From the NCBI RefSeq assembly GCF_900142015.1, contig NZ_FQZN01000014.1, positions 1-64,000 of the forward strand: a stretch of DNA of 64,000 bases, written 5' to 3'. This document shows positions 47,343 to 55,023 of this stretch, in pieces; positions within the stretch are counted from its first letter, which is position 1; each line of letters opens with the position of its first letter. The position numbers and the translations under genes are program-made. The notes below the pieces were generated by a model. It was not told the DNA's origin and made no database searches. It worked only from the letters and a program-made list of their open reading frames with translations. This stretch comes from Bacteroides stercorirosoris (GTDB lineage: Bacteria; Bacteroidota; Bacteroidia; Bacteroidales; Bacteroidaceae).

Positions 47343-49841
47343 TTAATAAAGAAACTCAATAACATGTTCCCTCCCATCATCCGGCAGCCTCAACAGACAA
47401 AGATTCTGTTTCTTTTCCGGACACCAGGCAACCGTTTTGAATTCTTCTTCCAGCGCTTCACCCAGTTTCTCCGCTTTCATCTTCCTGACTTTTGTTCCGT
47501 CAACCAGCACTTCCTTCGGCATTTGCCCTGCATAGATGCGGAACATGAAATTACGTTCTCCCGGCAGGGCGTACTTCTCTCCCGCCCTCTTTCCGATTGC
47601 GAGCGTATATCCTTTTTCCGTTGTCCGGCAAGTTACAGGCGTACGCAGAAACTCTCCACGCAAATACCCCAAGTCTGTTCCTGCATCCTCATAAAGGCAG
47701 AAAGAAGTTTCACCGCCCGATGCGACAGGGAAAATTTCGAATGTAACCGGATAAACGGGCTTCTCATCCGTATAATTCATGACCGGCATCTGAGGAATAA
47801 TACTGCCCTTCCGCACAAACATGGGAATTGTGTTCAACGGAGCATCAGCCGTAGTCCATTGCTCACCACTGTATTCCGTATGCTTATCATTATAATCTAT
47901 CCAGACACCTTCGGGCAGATACACATTCTTATTAGTCGTCCCCTTTTTAACCACCGGAGCTACCAGCAACTCGCTACCAAACATGAATTGTGCATCCGTG
48001 GAGAAAGTCTCCATATCCGCCGGATATTCCAGAAACATAGGGCGCATAATCGGCAGACCGGTTTCGTGTGCCTCACGGGCATACGTATAGATATAGGGCA
48101 ATAAACGATATTTCAGTTCGATAGCCGCTTTTACATTCTTCTCCGCTTCCTCTCCGAAAAGCCACGGCTCCACGGCAACGTCTCCTTCGTGGTGAATACG
48201 GCTCAAGGGATTGAATGCGCCCAACTGTACCCAACGGGTATAAAGTTCCGCCATAGCAGGATAGTCTTCAATATCCCCGCAATAACCGGAAATGTCGCAC
48301 GCCACAAACGGAATAACCCCTAATCCGGCAGACAGAAGCACAGGTATCTGATTCGCCATTTGTCCCCAGCCTTGCAACACATCATCTCCGTTGCCGCAAT
48401 CCCCGGTCCAACCAAAGGTATAGCGTTGCAATCCGGCAAAGGCGGCACGCGTCATCTGGAAGACACGCAGGTCGGGATTCCGTTTCTCGAACTGCTCTTT
48501 GACTACTTTATCCCAGGTGAGGCCGTAGACGTTATGGATTTCATCGTGCATGCCGAGATGATGTTTCATGACGAGACGCTCCGTCTGTTCCTCGTTGCTC
48601 CAGGCAGGTTCGCCCATATCGGTCCAAAAGCCGGAGATGCCGTCGTCTATGGGTTTCTGCTGATAAGCGCCCCACCAGTCAGCCACATCGGGGATGGTGA
48701 AGTCCACTACACCGCAGTTGCCGCCCCAAGGCCAGGGCATATCATAACTGCTGCCTGTGGTGGAGTCTTTCACAAGATAACCGAGGCGGTCGGCTTCTTC
48801 CCATTGCTTCCTGTTGGTCTGGGAGATGACAGGGTCTTGCGAAACGATGACTTTAAAGCCCATCTCTTTCAGGTCGGCAAGCATTTTCTGCGGGTTCTGA
48901 TAGTTCTCTTTCCGCCAGTTGAAGTCTTGCAGGTGTTGGGTCCAGCCGATATCCTGATAGATAATGTCGCAGGGAATGCCGCGCTGGCGATATCCTTCGG
49001 CTATTTCATAAGAGAGTTTCTCGGTAGTCAGTAAGCCACGGCACTGTGCAAAGCCTAACGCCCACTTGGGAGGCATGATGGGCCTGCCGGTCAGGTCTAC
49101 ATATTGCTTCATGATTTCTTTATAATCCTTGCCGAAGATGAAATAGTAAATCATCTCTCCGCCGGGGGCTTCGAAGCTGTAATAATCGCGGCTCTCGGTG
49201 CCGAATTTGAATTCCGTCTTATACGTATTATCCAGAAAGATACCATAGCGATAGCTGCTCATAAAGAAAGGAATACTCTTGTACAAAGGGTCTTCCACAA
49301 TGCTGTAGCAGGGTTTGTCGCTGTTCCACATCTTATAAGATTCTCCGCGTCGGTCCAGTTTGCCAGTCTTCTCGCCCAGGCCGAAGAAGTGTTCGTCCCG
49401 GCGGAGGGTCTTGTATTCCACTTTACGGGCTCCTTCGCTAACGTGGCCCTTATCGGCATAGTCACTGAACAGGAGTTTCTGATACTTGTCGAATATCTGG
49501 AGGCTGAACGGGGCTTTGTTGACCCGGATACGGAGTTTGGGCGTGAATATCTCATAACAGGCATTCTGTTCGTCCACCTGAACCGTGCCCACATCTTCCA
49601 GTTCTTCATTGATGACGGCAAAGGAAGGGTTTCCCCGTTGCAGTTTTCCGTCCGGCGAAAACCAGACACGCACCACCGAAGGGCTGCACAGTTGTAGCTG
49701 CACTGCCGAGGTGTCATTCAGGTGGAAGGTAACGTTTCTCCCTTCTGCGGAATAGGAGATGCAGTTTCCGGTTATATTTCCGCTATATGAATACGGAGAC
49801 AGGAAACACAATACTACTAATAAATATATATATATTTTCAT
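47343..49841 (-). CDS. Glycoside hydrolase family 31 alpha-glucosidase
   Basis: 832 residues with a signal peptide (about 1-20) and no lipobox, so probably periplasmic. The N-terminal GH31 beta-sandwich (about 30-240) is followed by the catalytic barrel. The nucleophile Asp is in GFWTDMGEP near residue 420 and the acid Asp in FGWTGDCGNGDD near 495. C-terminal beta domains follow. In dextran loci such enzymes cleave alpha-1,6-linked isomalto-oligosaccharides. The 348-base gap to the upstream GH66 gene holds array D. Confidence 0.93.
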   Translation of the reverse strand: MKIYIYLLVVLCFLSPYSYSGNITGNCISYSAEGRNVTFHLNDTSAVQLQLCSPSVVRVWFSPDGKLQRGNPSFAVINEELEDVGTVQVDEQNACYEIFTPKLRIRVNKAPFSLQIFDKYQKLLFSDYADKGHVSEGARKVEYKTLRRDEHFFGLGEKTGKLDRRGESYKMWNSDKPCYSIVEDPLYKSIPFFMSSYRYGIFLDNTYKTEFKFGTESRDYYSFEAPGGEMIYYFIFGKDYKEIMKQYVDLTGRPIMPPKWALGFAQCRGLLTTEKLSYEIAEGYRQRGIPCDIIYQDIGWTQHLQDFNWRKENYQNPQKMLADLKEMGFKVIVSQDPVISQTNRKQWEEADRLGYLVKDSTTGSSYDMPWPWGGNCGVVDFTIPDVADWWGAYQQKPIDDGISGFWTDMGEPAWSNEEQTERLVMKHHLGMHDEIHNVYGLTWDKVVKEQFEKRNPDLRVFQMTRAAFAGLQRYTFGWTGDCGNGDDVLQGWGQMANQIPVLLSAGLGVIPFVACDISGYCGDIEDYPAMAELYTRWVQLGAFNPLSRIHHEGDVAVEPWLFGEEAEKNVKAAIELKYRLLPYIYTYAREAHETGLPIMRPMFLEYPADMETFSTDAQFMFGSELLVAPVVKKGTTNKNVYLPEGVWIDYNDKHTEYSGEQWTTADAPLNTIPMFVRKGSIIPQMPVMNYTDEKPVYPVTFEIFPVASGGETSFCLYEDAGTDLGYLRGEFLRTPVTCRTTEKGYTLAIGKRAGEKYALPGERNFMFRIYAGQMPKEVLVDGTKVRKMKAEKLGEALEEEFKTVAWCPEKKQNLCLLRLPDDGREHVIEFLY

Positions 49842-49972
49842 GGTTTATATCCTTTATAATCTATTCTTTTCTGAGCGGTTATGAACTAATTCCGCCAACG
49901 GGCGATTTATCTTCCTATACCTTAATAAGTAGATGGTTGTTTCCTCCCGTGGTGATTCTATTTACCCCAAAT

Positions 49973-50100
49973 GGTAACTTCATTTACATGCCGAGGTAAA
50001 GGCCGTTACATACCGAGGTAAAGAGCGTTACAATAGGTGGTAAAGGTCGTTACATACGGCAGTAAATGCTTTTACATCGTGAGGTAAATAGAATGTAAAT
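49973..50100. repeat. Array D: 22-bp tandem dyad array in the GH66-GH31 spacer
   Basis: GGTAA (AGTAA once) occurs at 49973, 49995, 50017, 50039, 50061 and 50083, always 22 bases apart. An extra GTAAA comes half a period later at 50094. TTAC lies between successive GTAA motifs, so each unit reads TTAC-N8-GTAA and the array alternates inverted half-sites. The rest of the 49842-50189 spacer shows no gene. Confidence 0.75.
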
Positions 50101-50189
50101 GCTATCTATTGATAATCAACAAACTAAGCAGGCGTATTGGTGAGGCTGATTCATTCTTGGGCAATCTTAAATCAACTCCAATAACAGCT

Positions 50190-51980
50190 TTATTCTATCA
50201 CAATCATTGTCCAGTATTTCAGTGAAGGAAGCGTAAAGGTTATCGCTCCGTCTTTCTGCTCAAAGGCCAGTTCCTGCGAAGCTCCGGCATGAGTGTCGGG
50301 AGTAGCGACCCACACTTTGCTTACTTTCCCGACGACTTTCAGCTTCAAAGGCACTTTAGTCACCAGACGCGGTTCGGGCATGCTGCCGTCGAGGTCTCTC
50401 CAACTCAGACTGTTTGCGCTGAGGAAATTGAGCAGATGGACTACCTGCCGACCATTTACTCTTTTGGCAAAAGCCGTTATGGACGATTTCTTAGGTGGCC
50501 AGACATTCAAACTTAGATTCTTGCTGGCATCAGTACAGTTCAGAGTGACCTTTTCTTCCTCTCCACCATCACGAAGGAGGTTCTGATAGGCGGTCATAAA
50601 ATCGTAATAGCGCACGATGGCAGTCTGCAACGCATCACTCATCCGTAGGCGAGTGTTCGGGAAGTATTCGCTGCATAGCATGTGGTCGCCTCCCAGTTCC
50701 AGATGAGAACCGCCAAGGGCAAACATCACCGCATCCGTCAGCAAGACTCCCGGCATATTGAAGTCTCCGGAACTCTTTTCATAGTTCATGTAGGCGGCAA
50801 ATACTGTTTTCAACGTTTGGTTGCCGTATTGATGATTGGCTTTCAGAATGGTGTATAAATCCGTAAAGTCCGCCTCATCTCCCCAAACTTCATTATAAAG
50901 GAAATCGACTTTGCCCGTCCCGGCAATCTGGGAGGCTCCATAGCTGCTGACGGCATTCATAACCAAGCGTTTCTCGGGATGCCGTTGCTTCATGGCGTCG
51001 ATGAACGAGGTGTAGAACTTGGGAAGATTCACCTTGTTTCCTTTGTAGTCGTAGCGGTCGCCCCGGTTTCCTAACTGGTCTATCTGATAGCCGTCGAAAT
51101 CAAGATTGGCATAGACATCATCATTGCGCTGGGCTATGTAAGCTTGCCATTCTGTGTTGGAAGGATCAAGAAGATAGATATTACTTTTCCAACTGTCGGG
51201 CAAGGTGTGCGCATCCTTATCCGTATGTCCCGCGCCCTTAAAGATGTACCATTCTTCTTTCACACCATCATTGGCAGCATCGTCGAGTGCACCGAAACAA
51301 AGGTTATAGAACATAGACTTCATTCCGTATGTATGCTGAATGCGAATATAGTCTTTTACCGATTGCGTGTAAATGTCCCGGTTGGCAATGTCTTTATATA
51401 CCGCATCCAACTGTTCGCGCATGCCACCTAATGGCCAGTGGTGTTTGTTGTGCCAATCCTGAAACTGCACACCATTGATATGGCAACGATTCAAGAAAGC
51501 CATTTCTTCCTGAATTTTACTTTCGGTTTTAGAAGCATCGAAGGTGGCGACAAAGCCGTAACGGGGAAAACGGATCCAGTCGCTGGATACATCTATGGCA
51601 ATAGTGCCGAGAATAACTTCTGTACCGTCATCTTTCGTGCGGTATACATCTGCCAGATAACCGATAAAATCTGTTGCCGGTGCAGTCCACGTCCAGGAAG
51701 TACCTACAGCGGCTTGTTCGGAGACGACTTTGTTCAGGGTACGATAGCGTATCTTTGCTCCCGCAGGCAGGGCATCGGCTGTAAAAGATACAGTTTCACC
51801 CGGTTTGTAACAGGCCTTATCGGTAACGAGGCTTACGGTTAAATCGGAGGTTACCGGAGTGACATCAGTCACTCCGCCAATTTCACCTCCTCCACCGGAA
51901 CCACCGCCGGTTTCATCATTGTCTTTGCTGCACGAGGCCAGAAAGAACAATGTGGTAATTGCATAAATTATATATTTCAT
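50190..51980 (-). CDS. Glycoside hydrolase family 66 endo-dextranase, surface lipoprotein
   Basis: 596 residues. A lipoprotein signal ends at FFLASC-S (Cys17) and is followed by acidic and Gly-rich residues, as in surface-exported Bacteroides lipoproteins. A beta domain (about 45-130) is followed by a TIM barrel with the GH66 nucleophile in FDGYQIDQLGNRG near residue 310 and the acid in FLYNEVWGDE near 372. A C-terminal beta domain ends the protein. It would cut alpha-1,6-glucan at the cell surface. It lies 21 bases after the SusE-like gene, consistent with one transcript from susC. Confidence 0.9.
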   Translation of the reverse strand: MKYIIYAITTLFFLASCSKDNDETGGGSGGGGEIGGVTDVTPVTSDLTVSLVTDKACYKPGETVSFTADALPAGAKIRYRTLNKVVSEQAAVGTSWTWTAPATDFIGYLADVYRTKDDGTEVILGTIAIDVSSDWIRFPRYGFVATFDASKTESKIQEEMAFLNRCHINGVQFQDWHNKHHWPLGGMREQLDAVYKDIANRDIYTQSVKDYIRIQHTYGMKSMFYNLCFGALDDAANDGVKEEWYIFKGAGHTDKDAHTLPDSWKSNIYLLDPSNTEWQAYIAQRNDDVYANLDFDGYQIDQLGNRGDRYDYKGNKVNLPKFYTSFIDAMKQRHPEKRLVMNAVSSYGASQIAGTGKVDFLYNEVWGDEADFTDLYTILKANHQYGNQTLKTVFAAYMNYEKSSGDFNMPGVLLTDAVMFALGGSHLELGGDHMLCSEYFPNTRLRMSDALQTAIVRYYDFMTAYQNLLRDGGEEEKVTLNCTDASKNLSLNVWPPKKSSITAFAKRVNGRQVVHLLNFLSANSLSWRDLDGSMPEPRLVTKVPLKLKVVGKVSKVWVATPDTHAGASQELAFEQKDGAITFTLPSLKYWTMIVIE

Positions 51981-52001
51981 CCTATTGAATTTTAAGAACT
52001 A

Positions 52002-53498
52002 TCATTGCTTCACTATCGAAATAGTCTCTTCCAATTGGTTTAGCGTTATCTTATAAGAACCTGCTGTCGTAATCTTCCATTTCTGATCGATACCGCCAAC
52101 CATTACATCCGGATACTGGGCTTTAAACGCATCGCTGGACTTATCCAAGAATAACATTGACTCTGTTTCCCCCGTAGGCTGCTTGTCGGTCACGGTCGGC
52201 ATAAACCAGGCACCGTTCCAATCTTCTTTCTTGTCGCAAGTCAATTTCAACTCGCCCGCATTCAGCACACCTTGCCAGGTGAATACATACGGATTATCCG
52301 TAGCCTGCATCGGAGTAGCATCACCGATAGTCCATCCCGCAGGTGCAGCATCGCCTACCATATAAATCATCTCGTATGGCACAAACTCACTCATCATCAT
52401 GCGTTCCTTACCTGCCCGGATGTCCACGCAAATCTTATACGCCTTGCCACATTCGGCATCTTTCAACACCCACTTGTTATCGGGGTCGAAGCCTTTCACA
52501 AACACCATCTCTGTATCGGTATAAGCCGCATCGGCATTCTTTGCCTTATACATATTCTCCCAACTTCCTTCCGAAGTGCCGAACTTGAACTCTCCGCCTT
52601 TACCCGCTTCAAAGAACCTGGCATAGCGGAATAGGTATGCATCCAGCACATCCCGCTTCATCGGTACAAAATTCCAGTCGGTGGCATTACCTATGAAATA
52701 AAGCTGGTCATAAGCCGGTTTCAAATTCTCCGTCCGGGTCAGGCTGACAACGCCGGTAAACAGATTCGCTTCGACTATGTAGTTGAAATCTTCTTCTATT
52801 GTGAAGGTTTCATCCGGCTGGTCGTCACTGCTGCGAAGCACCAACTTCCCGTCTGTTCCTTTATTATAAGACGGCAGGAACGCCCCCAGCGTAGTGATGA
52901 ACTTGAATGAACCGGGCGTCATCTTTCCCGTCCATGTAAACAGGCCGTTATCTTTCCGTGTCATCTCCGTTGCATCATCCGCACTCCAACCGCCGGGCGT
53001 GGCGTCGCCTATCAAATAAAGCGTGGAAGTCAGCGGTTCATAAGCGGTGACACTGAATGAGGTGGTCGCCACCTGTACTTCTTCCCTGTCCATAACTTTA
53101 GCCGTCAGACGTGCTTCCAGTGAGATGTTTCCGGCAGTTTCCATCCCGAAGTGCCCGCGAAGAATATTATTCAACTCCTCTACACTTTTCTTCCAGGTAT
53201 ATTCCTGCACGGCATTCTCCAGGGCAACGTAAGGAGTAGCGAAATTGCTTCCCGCACGGGCAAGCTCCAGCGTATAGGAGATTTTATTCCCTGTCCCATA
53301 ATTCGTTCCCGTTGTCCAGGAAAGCTCCAAAGCATCGTCGGCATGGGCCTGTTCGTTCAAAACGACTTCGGTGTTGCTGGTGAAGAGCGCCAACTCGTTG
53401 TGTCCCTTGTCCAGTTCCATATAGTCATTATCCACACATGCAGACAATGCCATGCAACCCAGCAACGCAAATACTAAATGTGAAATATATCTTTTCAT
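52002..53498 (-). CDS. SusE-like surface glycan-binding lipoprotein
   Basis: 498 residues with lipobox ALSAC-V (Cys21). An N-terminal SusE-type immunoglobulin-like domain (about 35-150) is followed by three starch-binding-like modules. Each begins LYLIGDATPGGWS, LYFIGNATDWNF or IYMVGDAAPAGWT, near residues 155, 265 and 375. The third ends with MLFLDKSSDAFKAQYPDVMVGG. It is a surface binding protein that holds the glucan near SusCD. It starts 22 bases after susD. Confidence 0.88.
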   Translation of the reverse strand: MKRYISHLVFALLGCMALSACVDNDYMELDKGHNELALFTSNTEVVLNEQAHADDALELSWTTGTNYGTGNKISYTLELARAGSNFATPYVALENAVQEYTWKKSVEELNNILRGHFGMETAGNISLEARLTAKVMDREEVQVATTSFSVTAYEPLTSTLYLIGDATPGGWSADDATEMTRKDNGLFTWTGKMTPGSFKFITTLGAFLPSYNKGTDGKLVLRSSDDQPDETFTIEEDFNYIVEANLFTGVVSLTRTENLKPAYDQLYFIGNATDWNFVPMKRDVLDAYLFRYARFFEAGKGGEFKFGTSEGSWENMYKAKNADAAYTDTEMVFVKGFDPDNKWVLKDAECGKAYKICVDIRAGKERMMMSEFVPYEMIYMVGDAAPAGWTIGDATPMQATDNPYVFTWQGVLNAGELKLTCDKKEDWNGAWFMPTVTDKQPTGETESMLFLDKSSDAFKAQYPDVMVGGIDQKWKITTAGSYKITLNQLEETISIVKQ

Positions 53499-53520
53499 AT
53501 TCTTCTTCTGATTTAAGTGA

Positions 53521-55011
53521 TTAATAGCCTGTATTCTGTGTCATCAACACGTTTGCGTCCATTTCCGTCTGCGGAATGGGGAATAGCAAACGGTTCTTAT
53601 TCACACTGCTCTTACCGATGGATTGCAGGAACCGGATGGCATACTCGCCATTATTGACGCGGATCATATCGAACCAGCGATGCCCTTCGAAAGCAAGCTC
53701 CATGCGGCGTTCGTGAATAATCTTCTCACGCATCGCCTCCTGCGACAGGCCCGAAACTTCAGGCAACCCGGCACGCTTACGAACGATATTCAAGGGTGCG
53801 ACGGCCTGATCCGGTTGTCCCATCTCGTTCAAAGCTTCCGCCTTTTTCAGAAGAACATCTGCGTAGCGATACACGACGAAGTTATTCGGATTCGTGTTAT
53901 ATTCCGGAGAGATGGTTTTAGAAACCAGGAACTTGCGGACATTATATCCGGTGTTGGAATAAGAACTCTTATAAGTCTTTCCATCGAAGTCCGGACAACC
54001 GTCGTAAAGCACCGTCAGGTCTTTCCGCTTATCACCTTCTTCATATTGCCCCACAAACTCCTCCGTAGGCTGGTTCCAACCGTAACTGCCTGCTACAAAA
54101 TCCGAGTTGCGCGGCCCCATAAAAGTGGAAAGCCAGGAAGACTGACCGTCCGTTCCCCAGAAATCATATTCCGTGCTGCCGGAATACTGCACTTCGAACA
54201 AAGACTCAGGACCATTATTGATGGTAGCGTCGAAGTTGTCTTCATACTTGCAAGTGGAGAGGTCGTAGCCCAGATTCGTGATTTCGTTGCACAAATCCAC
54301 CACCTCTTCATAATAGCTTGTGTGATTGGGTGCCAAGGTCAGATAAATATCCGCCAGCATGGCCAGGGCGGCATCCTTGCAGGCACGTCCTTTCTGTTCT
54401 TCGCTATATTCAGCTTTTGCAGGAAGCAAATCGACGGCATTCCTGCAATCGGAAATAATCTGTTCGTAAGTCTGGTCCAGAGTCGTGCGGGCTATTGCCG
54501 TAGACGCCCCCGGAGTATAAGGCTCCAGACGCAAAGGTACACCACCGTACAAACGCGCCAAAATATAATAGTAGTGAGCGCGGAGGAAATAAGCCTCGCC
54601 CATGCAACGGTTCTTGATGCTCTCCGACACGGCTTCCGCCTGCGGAAGACTGGTCAGCACAATGTTACACTGCCCGATGCCTACCCACGGGGAACGCCAC
54701 ATATACAATGCCATGCCATTATCGCTCTGCGTGATAAAATTGGATGCCTGTATGGTTTCCAGACCGTCCGTACCACCGCCTGCACCTACCAGACTGTTAC
54801 CCGCAACGATATCCAGCGACCACATACGCTGGTTATACAGATTGGAGGATTGAAGCGCCTTGTAGCAAGCATTCGTCAGTGCTACAGCCACGTCGTCGGT
54901 CACCGTCGTTTCGGGGTCAACCGCATATTTGGGAGACTTATCAAGGAAGTCATTACATGAAACCAGCATCAACACAGCCAGCGCATATACTAAGTTTGTT
55001 ATCTTTTTCAT
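53521..55011 (-). CDS. SusD-like glycan-binding outer-membrane lipoprotein
   Basis: 496 residues with lipobox MLVSC-N (Cys19) and the SusD start NDFLDKSPKYAV. TPR-like helices are seen in the first half (MGEAYFLRAHYYYILARLYGGVPL near 130), and the C-terminal part has the RagB/SusD motif VRKRAGLPEVSGLSQEAMREKI and IIHERRMELAFEGHRWFDMIR. It caps the SusC channel. It lies 12 bases after susC in the same operon. Confidence 0.95.
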   Translation of the reverse strand: MKKITNLVYALAVLMLVSCNDFLDKSPKYAVDPETTVTDDVAVALTNACYKALQSSNLYNQRMWSLDIVAGNSLVGAGGGTDGLETIQASNFITQSDNGMALYMWRSPWVGIGQCNIVLTSLPQAEAVSESIKNRCMGEAYFLRAHYYYILARLYGGVPLRLEPYTPGASTAIARTTLDQTYEQIISDCRNAVDLLPAKAEYSEEQKGRACKDAALAMLADIYLTLAPNHTSYYEEVVDLCNEITNLGYDLSTCKYEDNFDATINNGPESLFEVQYSGSTEYDFWGTDGQSSWLSTFMGPRNSDFVAGSYGWNQPTEEFVGQYEEGDKRKDLTVLYDGCPDFDGKTYKSSYSNTGYNVRKFLVSKTISPEYNTNPNNFVVYRYADVLLKKAEALNEMGQPDQAVAPLNIVRKRAGLPEVSGLSQEAMREKIIHERRMELAFEGHRWFDMIRVNNGEYAIRFLQSIGKSSVNKNRLLFPIPQTEMDANVLMTQNTGY

Positions 55012-55023
55012 ATCCGAATCAAT

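Noticed and set aside
47364..49697. Plus-strand frames of up to 246 codons opposite GH31
   Set aside because: They lie antisense to a complete GH31 gene and show no domain signature.
53623..54960. 445-codon open frame on the plus strand
   Set aside because: It lies wholly antisense to the susD gene, which has clear SusD motifs and operon context. The translated peptide has no recognisable domain.
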